Below, in pieces: positions 39,779-47,481 of a stretch of 64,000 nt of DNA; within the stretch, counting starts at the first letter, position 1; each line of letters opens with the position of its first letter. The translations under genes were made by a program, and so were the position numbers. Location: NCBI RefSeq assembly GCF_014174495.1, contig NZ_JACJHR010000011.1:1-64000 (forward strand). Direction: 5' to 3'. The DNA comes from Amycolatopsis echigonensis. GTDB taxonomy: Bacteria > Actinomycetota > Actinomycetes > Mycobacteriales > Pseudonocardiaceae. The notes below the pieces were generated by a model. It searched no databases. It had not been told where the DNA came from and worked only from the letters and a program-made list of their open reading frames with translations.

Positions 39779-40378
39779 ATGACCCCGGCCCGCCGCACCC
39801 AGCAGGAACGCCGCGACCAGGCATCGGCCGCTTTGCTCAAAGCCGCCGCCGAACTGGTCGTCGAGGAAGGGGTGCGCGCCGTGACCCTGGCGCGTGTCGG
39901 CGAGCGCGCCGGGTACAGCCGCGGCCTGGTCACCCACCACTTCGGCGGCAAACAGGCGTTGCTGGAACACCTCGCCCGCACCACGCAGACCGGTTTCGTC
40001 CCCGGCCTGGACGCTCTGCCGCCCGGCCTCGACCGGCTGCTGCGGCTGATCGACGGCTACCTCGCCCAGCTCAGCGAACCGGACGTGCTGAGCCGGGCTT
40101 TCCTGGTGCTGTGGGCGGAATCGATGACCGCGCCCGACCTGGCCCCGATCTTCCGCGAACGCGACCACGCCTTCCGCGACGACCTGCGGCAGGAGATCGT
40201 CGCAGGCATCGCCGAGGGCACCGTCCGCGCCGATGTCGACCCGGACCAGATCGCCGTGGCCGTCGTCGGGCAGCTTCGCGGGATCGCACTGCAGTGCGTG
40301 CTCGACCCGAAGGCGGTAGAGCTGGCCGGGCTGCGCCGGTGCGCTGGAGAGGCGTGGAAACGGGCGCTGTCCTTCTGA
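39779..40378 (+). CDS. TetR-family repressor
   Basis: 199 residues, ATG at 39779. N-terminal helix-turn-helix ALLKAAAELVVEEGVRAVTL, ARVGERAGYSRGLVTHHFGG, KQALLEHLARTTQTGF; the rest is the all-helical ligand domain. Divergent from the epoxide-hydrolase-like gene, with a palindromic operator between, so it is probably a local repressor of that gene induced by its substrate. Confidence 0.95.
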   Translation: MTPARRTQQERRDQASAALLKAAAELVVEEGVRAVTLARVGERAGYSRGLVTHHFGGKQALLEHLARTTQTGFVPGLDALPPGLDRLLRLIDGYLAQLSEPDVLSRAFLVLWAESMTAPDLAPIFRERDHAFRDDLRQEIVAGIAEGTVRADVDPDQIAVAVVGQLRGIALQCVLDPKAVELAGLRRCAGEAWKRALSF

Positions 40379-40531
40379 ACTGCGCATTCTTTTATTTCCA
40401 TAGAAATTGCGTCTAGAGCATTAATGTCTAGCCGACTTCCACATTTCGGAGAACGTCACACAGGCAGTGAGTGATCAGCTACTTTGTTAGCTGTCTGCAT
40501 TTGATGACACCGAGCATGGGGAGGGCTTCGC

Positions 40532-40942
40532 GTGTGGGAGGACGTCGAGTTCTCGATCTTGCACCCTGCTGATCCCGCGCCCGCGAAGAACGGGTTTTCG
40601 CTGGACATCGATGTGGCCAAGCAGGTTCTCCAGGAGCTGCTCGGCTATCAGGACAGGTTGGGGCTCATGAAGCGCAAAGTTTCCACCGTGTGCAGCATGA
40701 AGCCGCCGTCGAAGGATCCTTCGACGATGGCGATGCACGTCGCCATGGTCGGTGACGGCCGCGGAAAACTGGGTGCGTTTTCCTATGGCGGCGGGCACAT
40801 CGACTTGCAGCTGGATTACGTCACCGAGCTGATCGACCGGATCCGGAAAGCACTGGCCGCGATCGGCCAGAGCGACCAGGACCAGGCGGCAGCCGTCGAG
40901 AAAACCCATCCCGGCACCGGCTCTCGAGGAAACTTCGGATGA
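40532..40942 (+). CDS. Small T7SS-cluster protein of unknown function
   Basis: 136 residues, GTG at 40532 with GGGGAGGG six bases upstream. Helical N-terminal region FSLDIDVAKQVLQELLGYQD then RLGLMKRKVSTVCSMKPPSK and a second helix pair near DLQLDYVTELIDRIRKALAA. Similar small proteins precede DUF3558 lipoproteins and WXG/PPE-like genes in related genomes. The stop overlaps the lipoprotein start (ATGA), so it is the first gene of a three-gene unit. It may be an EsxA/PE-type partner. Confidence 0.75.
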   Translation: MWEDVEFSILHPADPAPAKNGFSLDIDVAKQVLQELLGYQDRLGLMKRKVSTVCSMKPPSKDPSTMAMHVAMVGDGRGKLGAFSYGGGHIDLQLDYVTELIDRIRKALAAIGQSDQDQAAAVEKTHPGTGSRGNFG

Positions 40943-41547
40943 ACCTGCGCACGATCGTCGGAGTGCTCGCTCTCGCCGCACTGGCCGCTGGTTGCTCGAC
41001 ACCTGACAACGGCCCCGCGACGAGTTCGGCACCGGCCACCGCTCCGTCGGCCCAGTCGCTGCCTTACGGCGGAGCGCCGAAGGTCGAGAACCCGCTCCCC
41101 GACACCGTGTTCTCCGACGGCCCCTGCCAAGCGCTCACCCCGGACCAGCTCACTTTCCAGCTCGGCTCGGCGGTGCCCGGGAAGCCGGACAATTCCGCGG
41201 TCCCCAGCTGCGACTGGATCAGCCCGGACACCCACGCCCGGATCGGCTTGTCCTTCTTCGGCAAGGACAACGACGGGCTCAGCAACGTCTACGCCAACGT
41301 CCGGCCGCAGATGAAACGCTTCGACGTGCTCCCGCCCATCCAAGGCTTCCCCGCCGTCGCCTACAGCACCCAGCCCGGGCCCATCACGAACTCGTGCGAT
41401 GTCAACGTCGGGGTCACCGACCGGCTCTCCTTCATGGTGGAAGCGGCGCCCGGGGAGACCAAGCTCAACAAGATCGACCCGTGCCCGCTCGCGGTCTCCG
41501 TCGCGGGCAACGTGATCACCACGTTGAAGCAGAAAGCCGGCCGGTGA
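40939..41547 (+). CDS. DUF3558-family lipoprotein
   Basis: 202 residues, ATG at 40939. Lipoprotein signal peptide MNLRTIVGVLALAALAAGC with lipobox LAAGC and Cys19 as the lipidated residue. After a Thr/Ser/Ala/Pro linker the globular domain contains four cysteines (GPCQALTPDQL, SCDWISPDTHARIGLSF, TNSCDVNVGVTDRLSF, KIDPCPLAVSVAGNV), as in DUF3558 proteins. It would be anchored on the outer face of the cytoplasmic membrane. Members of this family recur in type VII secretion loci. The stop is one base before the next start. Confidence 0.9.
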   Translation: MNLRTIVGVLALAALAAGCSTPDNGPATSSAPATAPSAQSLPYGGAPKVENPLPDTVFSDGPCQALTPDQLTFQLGSAVPGKPDNSAVPSCDWISPDTHARIGLSFFGKDNDGLSNVYANVRPQMKRFDVLPPIQGFPAVAYSTQPGPITNSCDVNVGVTDRLSFMVEAAPGETKLNKIDPCPLAVSVAGNVITTLKQKAGR

Positions 41548-41548
41548 C

Positions 41549-42832
41549 ATGAAATTCTGGGAGCCGATCAAGCAATACCTGGACCAGCACCAGGAACTGA
41601 CGGTGCCGATCGAGGACATCGTCAAGGAGGTGCAGGCCTCGGATCCCAGCAGCTGGCACACGGGCGCGACCTACGCTCGCGAGGTGGCCAGCGAGCTGGA
41701 AGCGATCAGCCAGGACATGTCCGGGACGCTGACGAAGCTCGAATCCTCGTGGACCGGCCAAGGCGCGGATCTCGTCGCCGAACGGCTGCGCAAGGTTCGC
41801 GCCTCGGCGATCGACGCGCATCAGGCCTTCGCGGCCAACGAGAACACCCACTCCACCGGCATCGCCATGCATGAGAATCTGCGGAATCAGCTGACGTCGA
41901 TCCCGCCCGCACCCACCGGCAGCCCGACGCCCGCGATGGGGTTGATGAACGCGGACGTCCTCTCCAAGCTCATCGAGCACGACACGGCGCAGCAGAAAAA
42001 CCTTGATACGTACGAGAAATTCACCTCGGACAGCCAGGGCAACACGCAGCAGCTGGAGGTCGACTACGGCAAAATCGGCACGTACGACGGCGGCGACGTG
42101 ACCATCCAGCAGCACCCCTCCACCGAGGCGAAACCCCAGCCCGGACCGGCTGCTCCCGTCTCACAGCATCATTCACCGGGTGGGACTAGCTATCATTCAC
42201 CGGCCGGAACTAGCTCGACCTTCAATCCGGGAACTGCGCCCACCGGCGCTTCCCCGCACAGCTATTCAACCCCGAACACCGTGCCTGACACGGGAAATGA
42301 CCACACCAGCACGTCCGCGTACACCCCGCCGCCGGCTTCCGGGTCGAACGTGGATACCTCGTGGCGCGGTGGAACGAGGACACCCGCGGCATCCGGTCCT
42401 GGGAACGAATTCGGCATCACGCCAATCAGCGGCCTCGGCGACGGACGTCTCGGCGGTATCTCAGAACGCCTCGGAGGCTCCGGACGCTACGGCAGCGGCT
42501 ACGGCAGTGAAGGCGGTTCCGGACGCACCGGCACCGGCACCGGCTCCGGCAAATCCGGTGGCAGTTCCGGCCGTTTAGGCGGCGAGGCAGGTCCACGTTC
42601 CGGCGCGGGTGCGAGCGAAGGCGCGGCGTCCCGAGTCACCGCGGAACGTGGTACGCCCGGCGGAAAAGGCCTGTCCGGTGCGGCGGCACCCGGAGGTCAA
42701 CGGGGCAAGAAAGAAGAAGACGAAGAGCATGAACGCAAGTACGTTCTTGACGTAGACCTCTTCGCCGACGATGGCACCGCCGTCGACCCGGAAACCGGCA
42801 TGCGTCCGACGCCGCCGACTCTCGGGGCATAA
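41549..42832 (+). CDS. PPE/WXG-like protein with Gly/Ser-rich tail, probable T7SS substrate
   Basis: 427 residues, ATG at 41549. Residues 1-180 are a helical bundle (IKQYLDQHQELTVPIEDIVK, YAREVASELEAISQDMSGTL, LESSWTGQGADLVAERLRKV) with WTG in the turn, as in WXG100/PPE proteins. From 190 to 370 it is Thr/Ser/Pro- then Gly-rich and probably disordered. A conserved acidic end, RKYVLDVDLFADDGTAVDPE, closes the protein; such endings recur in large actinobacterial WXG proteins. Probably exported with a partner encoded by the 40532 gene. No EccC/EccB/EccD core gene is in the window. Confidence 0.85.
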   Translation: MKFWEPIKQYLDQHQELTVPIEDIVKEVQASDPSSWHTGATYAREVASELEAISQDMSGTLTKLESSWTGQGADLVAERLRKVRASAIDAHQAFAANENTHSTGIAMHENLRNQLTSIPPAPTGSPTPAMGLMNADVLSKLIEHDTAQQKNLDTYEKFTSDSQGNTQQLEVDYGKIGTYDGGDVTIQQHPSTEAKPQPGPAAPVSQHHSPGGTSYHSPAGTSSTFNPGTAPTGASPHSYSTPNTVPDTGNDHTSTSAYTPPPASGSNVDTSWRGGTRTPAASGPGNEFGITPISGLGDGRLGGISERLGGSGRYGSGYGSEGGSGRTGTGTGSGKSGGSSGRLGGEAGPRSGAGASEGAASRVTAERGTPGGKGLSGAAAPGGQRGKKEEDEEHERKYVLDVDLFADDGTAVDPETGMRPTPPTLGA

Positions 42833-43318
42833 GGACCGCTGCCACAACGACCCTCGATCGGCCGGATCAACTCGCAACGACCACCAGAGTGCTGGTCAGC
42901 AGGCAGGCCTCGATGGCCCGGTCCCGCCTCGCCGCCCGTCAAGCGGCGAGACGGAACTCCCCCTCACCCGGCACTCCCCTCCCAGCATCGCTCCCCCGAA
43001 GCGCTGCCCCGACGGCTTGTCCCCTCAAGCGTCGCCCCTCTGACACGGTTCCCTGACCGGACCCGCCGCAAGCGCCGCCCATTGAGCGGTTCTCGCGGGA
43101 GAGTTGGCTTTCCGCAGCATCCGCCCCTCAAACGGACCTGCCTCGAGCACCCAATCTCCGAGACGCCGCCTCTACAGCAACGGCCCGCGCAGTGCTCCCC
43201 TCACCACGCTGCCGCCGCCCTCAAGCACTGCCCCAACACCGTCAACCCTCCGGCAGCTCGGCTTCCCGAGCGGCACGACCCCTCAGACGTGCCGCCCGCA
43301 AACCGCGCCTCCGCCGCA
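42833..43318. repeat. Non-coding stretch of degenerate G-rich motif (TTGAGGGG on minus strand)
   Basis: About 486 bases with no gene. On the minus strand the core GCTTGAGGGG and variants (GAGGGG, TTGAGGGC, GTGAGGGG) recur at irregular spacings of roughly 15-35 bases with GCnGCG between them, as in GACGCTTGAGGGGAC near 43030 and CGTTTGAGGGGCGG near 43128. Plus-strand counterparts are CCCCTCAAGC, CCCCTCAAAC, CCCTCAAGCA and CCCCTCAGAC. Confidence 0.5.
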
Positions 43319-43873
43319 TCAGACCGCGAACGCCGCGGCCTTCCGCGCCCGCACGGCCCGGTTAGCGCCAGGCAGCCACTGCACGACGAGGACCGCCAGC
43401 AGGCTCAGCACTGCGATGGCGTCGAAGGCGTTCAGCAGCGCCGGGTTGAGGTCGATCAGATCGCGCAGGCCCAGGCCGATGCCGAAGACCGCGAATACCG
43501 TCAGCACCACCCGGGCCCAGTTGCGGGCGGCGAGCACCATCATGGCCGACACCAGCGTCACCAGGCCGAGGACCAACCAGATCGCCGCGCGGGCGGTGAA
43601 CGACGGCATGGCGATTCGGGTCAGGTCGTCGGCCGTCAGCAGGCCGCTCGAGGCCAGTTCTCGACCTTCGGCCCGCAGGTACTCCTGAACGGCGGGGCGA
43701 ACCAAACCCTCGCCCCGCACGAGCACCGTCGCACCCCACAGCAGCCCGCTGAGCGCACCGAGCAATCCCAGCCCTCCGCCGATGGCCAGGGTGCGCGAGC
43801 GGCGCGCGCCGGGGGAACTGAACGAACTCACTTCTGTCGAACTCCTTGGATCAGCAATCGAATCAAGCGTCAC
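43319..43873 (-). CDS. Small integral membrane protein of unknown function
   Basis: 184 residues, ATG at 43873. Cytoplasmic N-terminus, then four hydrophobic helices: SRTLAIGGGLGLLGALSGLL, AAIWLVLGLVTLVSAMMVLA, WARVVLTVFAVFGIGLGLRD, FDAIAVLSLLAVLVVQWLPG, and a basic end (RAVRARKAAAFAV). An amphipathic loop containing EGLVRPAVQEYLRAEGRELA joins the first two. No family recognised. Divergent from the LysR-like gene at 44015. Confidence 0.8.
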   Translation of the reverse strand: MTLDSIADPRSSTEVSSFSSPGARRSRTLAIGGGLGLLGALSGLLWGATVLVRGEGLVRPAVQEYLRAEGRELASSGLLTADDLTRIAMPSFTARAAIWLVLGLVTLVSAMMVLAARNWARVVLTVFAVFGIGLGLRDLIDLNPALLNAFDAIAVLSLLAVLVVQWLPGANRAVRARKAAAFAV

Positions 43874-44014
43874 GGAGTTTCCCGCCGACGCCGTGCGCCG
43901 TCCACTGGTTCGAGGATATTATCTGCAGATTTTTTAAACTGGCCCCGAGATCAGGAAGGCCGCGTTAGGCTCTCCGTCGTCCGAGAAGAGAATGCAGAAG
44001 GCGAGTCCTGCCAG

Positions 44015-45061
44015 ATGTCCGCACCCAGCCCGTTCCGGTCGCCGTCGTTCAACGTGCTCAGCAGGCTCCTGCGCTCCTCGCCCGCTCTGCTCGACACGAC
44101 GTTCGACCAGTTGCGCACGCTGATCACGGTCGCGGAAACCGGAACCGCCCTCGCCGCGGCCCGTACGCTCGGCCGCGACCAGTCCAGTGTGCAAAAACAA
44201 CTCGACACTCTCAACCGCAATTTCTCGGAATTGTGCGGCGAACCATTATTGCACCGCCAGGGACGCGGTCGCCACGTTCTTTTCACCGAAACCGGCCGCG
44301 CGGTCGCGCAGCAAGCTCGCCGCACGCTCACCGAATGGCTGGACACCATTCACGAATGCCGTCGCGAACTCGGCGGAACGCTCACCGTCGGCGCGACTCG
44401 CTACACCCTCGGCAGCCTTGCCCACGCCGGCGATCTCGTGGCCGAGCAGTTCCGCGCCCGCGACATCGAGCTCAACGTGGTGCACGTGCGCACCAAAGAC
44501 CTGATCGACCGCCTGCTGGCCAAGGACGTCGACCTGGTGTGCGGCAGCGTCGTCACGACCAGCGCGCTCGACTCCGTCGACGTGCTCGAATGGCGGCGCG
44601 GCGGACTCGCCATCGTGACCAATATGGACACTCCGAAACCCGGGGAGTCCGTGGCCACCAGCCAATTGCCGACGCTTCCGCTCGTCGTGCCCAGCGGCGG
44701 CGTGATCAACGACTTCATGCGCGGCTGGTTCGGCTCCGACTACCGCAACCGGCTCGACATCGTCGCCGAGATCGACTCCGCGCAATACGGATTCGAACTG
44801 CTCCGCTCGGGCCTGGTCCGCGGATGCATGCTCGTCACCCAGCGGCTCGGCGAGGCCGCGGGCGAAAACCGCCTGCACGCCGCCTCCGGATTGCGCACCA
44901 TCGGGCTCGTCGACGACATCGAGCCGAAACTCGAACTGCTCGTCGGCGTGTTCGCCCGGCGCGGCGAACGATCCTCGTACCCGGACAGCCATCCGCTCAA
45001 CCTGCTGTGGAACGCGCTGCAGCAGGCCGGGGAGGCTTCCTGGCTCGAGGTCGGCCGCTGA
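44015..45061 (+). CDS. LysR-like transcriptional regulator
   Basis: 348 residues, ATG at 44015; the frame is open far upstream only because of composition. Helix-turn-helix DTTFDQLRTLITVAETGTAL, AAARTLGRDQSSVQKQLDTL, NRNFSELCGEPLLHRQGRGR, then a substrate-binding-like domain (GGTLTVGATRYTLGSLAHAG, VPSGGVINDFMRGWFGSDYR). It has an extra 25-residue N-terminal arm and a longer DNA-binding segment than most LysR proteins. The regulated gene may be the divergent membrane protein. Confidence 0.88.
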   Translation: MSAPSPFRSPSFNVLSRLLRSSPALLDTTFDQLRTLITVAETGTALAAARTLGRDQSSVQKQLDTLNRNFSELCGEPLLHRQGRGRHVLFTETGRAVAQQARRTLTEWLDTIHECRRELGGTLTVGATRYTLGSLAHAGDLVAEQFRARDIELNVVHVRTKDLIDRLLAKDVDLVCGSVVTTSALDSVDVLEWRRGGLAIVTNMDTPKPGESVATSQLPTLPLVVPSGGVINDFMRGWFGSDYRNRLDIVAEIDSAQYGFELLRSGLVRGCMLVTQRLGEAAGENRLHAASGLRTIGLVDDIEPKLELLVGVFARRGERSSYPDSHPLNLLWNALQQAGEASWLEVGR

Positions 45062-45083
45062 CCCGGCAACGGGCGGGAAAACC

Positions 45084-45449
45084 TCAGCCGACCTCCTCGA
45101 TCTCTACCCGGTCCGGATAGAACGCGACGTGCCCCTTGATCGCGGCCACCGCGTCGTACGGGGCCTCGTAAACCCACACCGCGTTCTCGCCGTCCGGCAC
45201 CGCGGCGAGGCTGTAGTACGAAGCGTCGCCCTTGTACGGGCAGTGCGTGCGGTGGTCGGTGGGCGACAGCATCGCCAGGTCGACATCCTCCAGCGGGATG
45301 TACTGCACCGGCGGGTAACTGGCCTCGCGCAGCACCTGCGCGCGGGTGGTGTCGGCGATGGTCTTCTCGCCTGCCTTGACCACCACGCGCGCGGGGTTCG
45401 GCTCAACGGTGATCGGGTGGTCCGGCCCCGGGATCAGCTTGTCGGGCAT
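45084..45449 (-). CDS. DUF427-domain protein
   Basis: 121 residues, ATG at 45449 with GGAGGAGAACC upstream. Matches the DUF427 family: GPDHPITVEPNPARVVVKAG, YIPLEDVDLAMLSPTDHRTH, CPYKGDASYYSLAA, VWVYEAPYDAVAAIKGHVAF and YPDRVEIEE. The conserved THCPYKGxASY motif suggests a small-molecule or metal site. Function unknown. It lies 23 bases from the LysR stop (convergent). Confidence 0.93.
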   Translation of the reverse strand: MPDKLIPGPDHPITVEPNPARVVVKAGEKTIADTTRAQVLREASYPPVQYIPLEDVDLAMLSPTDHRTHCPYKGDASYYSLAAVPDGENAVWVYEAPYDAVAAIKGHVAFYPDRVEIEEVG

Positions 45450-45544
45450 GGTTCTCCTCCTCCGCGCAACGGAAGCGGTGCGCACTCCCAACACTAGGCC
45501 GGACCACCGACAAAATCAGACGTCGGCGCTTTCCGACCAGCCGG

Positions 45545-46315
45545 TCAGACCCCGGCGACCTGCGAGATCCAGCTCCGGTACCGCGTGATGTTGGTGTAGG
45601 CGGTGCTGCTCTGCCGGTCGCTGGTCGACGCGACTCCCACCTGCCGTCCGGACGCGAACATCGGGCCGCCCGAGTCGCCGCCCGCGGTGATGCCGTCGCC
45701 GTACGTGGCACACACCGCGACGCCGCCCTCGTAGTCGCTGCACTGCGGCGTGGTCACCCGAACGTTGGCCACTTTCAGGTACCGCGACTGGCAGTTGATC
45801 TCCGAACCGCACCGGCTCGTCGCGCCCCAGCCGTACACCTGCACGGTCTGCCCGGCGCGGACGTCGGTCGAGGTGCCGAGCGGCGAGTACGTCGCGTTCA
45901 CCGAGGTGGACAGCCGGACGATCGCCAGGTCAGCGGCACCGGGATAGCGCGTGATCGCGGCACCGGTGGCCATCGTGCCACCGCTGCTTTGGTCGAGGCT
46001 GCCGATGCGGAAGGTGTACGTCCCGCTGGAGGCGACGCAGTGCTTCGCGGTGAGGATGTACTGCGGAGCGATGATCGTGGCCGTGCAGTTCTGCTGCCCG
46101 TTCACGAACAGCCGCGCGGCCCACGGGGCGTTGGACGCGTAGCCGCCGCCGATGATCGCCGGCGTCGAGGACGGCCCGCTCGAAGCTGCGGCCTGTCCGG
46201 CGAATCCGGCTAGGCCGAGCGCGGTAGCGAGCAAGCAAACAGGTGCGCAAACGCATGGTCTCTCGTTTCTGCGGCTTCGTCGCCGCGGTTCCGGTGGGGA
46301 CGGGCCCTCGATCAT
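45545..46315 (-). CDS. Secreted trypsin-like serine protease (S1 family)
   Basis: 256 residues from ATG 46315. The mature part starts near IIGGGYASNAPWAARLFVNG; the catalytic triad is His in YILTAKHCVASS, Asp in GAADLAIVRLSTSV and Ser in TAGGDSGGPMFASG. Cysteines suggest three disulfides. The signal sequence is awkward: in this frame it is preceded by a very basic region (PEPRRRSRRNERP) and then CLLATALGLAGFAGQAAA. A neater start, MRLRTCLLA at 46256, lies in another frame, so a recent frameshift at the signal peptide is possible. If so, the gene would be inactive. Confidence 0.85.
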   Translation of the reverse strand: MIEGPSPPEPRRRSRRNERPCVCAPVCLLATALGLAGFAGQAAASSGPSSTPAIIGGGYASNAPWAARLFVNGQQNCTATIIAPQYILTAKHCVASSGTYTFRIGSLDQSSGGTMATGAAITRYPGAADLAIVRLSTSVNATYSPLGTSTDVRAGQTVQVYGWGATSRCGSEINCQSRYLKVANVRVTTPQCSDYEGGVAVCATYGDGITAGGDSGGPMFASGRQVGVASTSDRQSSTAYTNITRYRSWISQVAGV

Positions 46316-46412
46316 CAAGGCCGCGCCCGCGGACCAGAACCGGCGAAAGTAGCCGGGGACCACCTGTTCTTCCGCCGCCACCGCCGCTACGGACAGTTCC
46401 GCGTACTGTTCC

Positions 46413-46814
46413 TCAGCCGGCGGCCCGGGTCCGGCGCAGCCAGTACAGGCCGATCACCGGGAGCACCAGCGGGATGAAGAGGTACCCCTCCCCGTAGACC
46501 GACCACACCGTGGCGTCCGGGAACGCCTGCCGGTCGAAAATGCTGAAGGTGCCGACAGTCAGCACGCCCAGCAGTTCGACCGTGCACGCGGCGAGCGCGA
46601 TCCGCCACCACGTCCGGCCGCCGCGGGCGAGTGCGATCGTGGCCAGGATGTAGATCACCGCGGCGAAGGCCGACAGGACGTACGCCAGCGGCGCCTCGTG
46701 GAATTTCGTGCCGATCTGGACGCCCGCCCGCGACGTCGCGGCGAGCGCGAAGATGGCGTACACCGCGACCAGGATCCGCCCGGGACCGGTGGCCGTCTTA
46801 CGCGCTTGCTCCAC
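46413..46814 (-). CDS. Four-helix membrane protein of unknown function (downstream partner)
   Basis: 133 residues, GTG at 46814, overlapping the preceding gene by 17 bases. Helices: RILVAVYAIFALAATSRAGV, APLAYVLSAFAAVIYILATI, WWRIALAACTVELLGVLTVG and YLFIPLVLPVIGLYWLRRTR. The stretch TFSIFDRQAFPDATVWSVYG is conserved in appearance, but I cannot name the family. The tight overlap means the two membrane proteins are made together and may form one complex. Confidence 0.8.
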   Translation of the reverse strand: MEQARKTATGPGRILVAVYAIFALAATSRAGVQIGTKFHEAPLAYVLSAFAAVIYILATIALARGGRTWWRIALAACTVELLGVLTVGTFSIFDRQAFPDATVWSVYGEGYLFIPLVLPVIGLYWLRRTRAAG

Positions 46815-47163
46815 TCCACACCTCGTTCAGTCGCAGCACCATCACCGGAATGGCCAGGCAGGCGATGCCGAGCACGACCGTGCTCGACCGGCTCTGCTCG
46901 GCCAGCGCCCACGCCGCGCCGACCGGCAGCACGACGAGGCAGCCGATCAGGTAGGCGAGGTAGGTCGCGAGGCTGCCCGGATGGTGGCCGGTCGCGAGCA
47001 GCACGATCCCGATCACGAGCTGGGCGACCAGCAGCACCTCGATCACGCCGAGCGCGACGAGCAGCGGGGTGTCCGGGAGCTTCTTGCGCGCCGCCTGGAC
47101 GAAACTCCACAGTGCGACGAGCAGCGCGCACCCAGCGACCGCTATCGCGAACCCGACGATCAC
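46798..47163 (-). CDS. Four-helix membrane protein of unknown function (upstream partner)
   Basis: 121 residues, ATG at 47163 with AGGAGGAACGGGTG upstream. Helices: MIVGFAIAVAGCALLVALWS, LLVALGVIEVLLVAQLVIGI, LATYLAYLIGCLVVLPVGAA and TVVLGIACLAIPVMVLRLNE. First gene of a two-gene unit with the overlapping 46413-46814 gene. Divergent from the lanthipeptide-synthetase-like gene. Confidence 0.8.
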   Translation of the reverse strand: MIVGFAIAVAGCALLVALWSFVQAARKKLPDTPLLVALGVIEVLLVAQLVIGIVLLATGHHPGSLATYLAYLIGCLVVLPVGAAWALAEQSRSSTVVLGIACLAIPVMVLRLNEVWSGASA

Positions 47164-47481
47164 CCGTTCCTCCTTCTGCCCGCCGGGGTCAAAGTACCCG
47201 CTTCGCCCACCGACCCGGACGGGCGAGGGTCGGACGGCGTGGCCGGGGCCACTTTCACCGGAACGGGTCGCTGGCGTTCCGTCAATTCCCGAACGCCACG
47301 GAAATCCCGCTCGACCGGGCGACGGGGAATCACCCTCGGTTCGCCAACGCCGGATTTATCCTCGCCCCGCCCGGGTCCGCCGAACGCTGAAATGGCGGAT
47401 TGGCGCGGCGGCGAAGCTGTGCGGGAATGGTTTCCGTCGCCGGAGCACCGGAGAAGCGAACACGCGGAAGGATCCACTTTC
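47164..47481. other. Divergent intergenic region upstream of the LanKC-like gene
   Basis: About 318 bases. It should hold promoters in both directions. I looked for a short lanthipeptide precursor gene (30-60 residues, Ser/Thr/Cys-rich C-terminus with ribosome binding site) on both strands and found none. Confidence 0.5.

Noticed and set aside
40532..42832. Complete type VII secretion system
   Set aside because: Only substrates and a lipoprotein are present; no EccB, EccC, EccD, EccE or mycosin gene was recognised in the window.
43082..44014. N-terminal extension of the LysR-like frame
   Set aside because: It covers the repeat region and the antisense of a membrane-protein gene; the composition is not protein-like.
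46708..47481. N-terminal extension of the LanKC-like frame to 1,073 residues
   Set aside because: The extra sequence overlaps two membrane-protein genes on the other strand and has no family features; ATG 47482 has the ribosome binding site.
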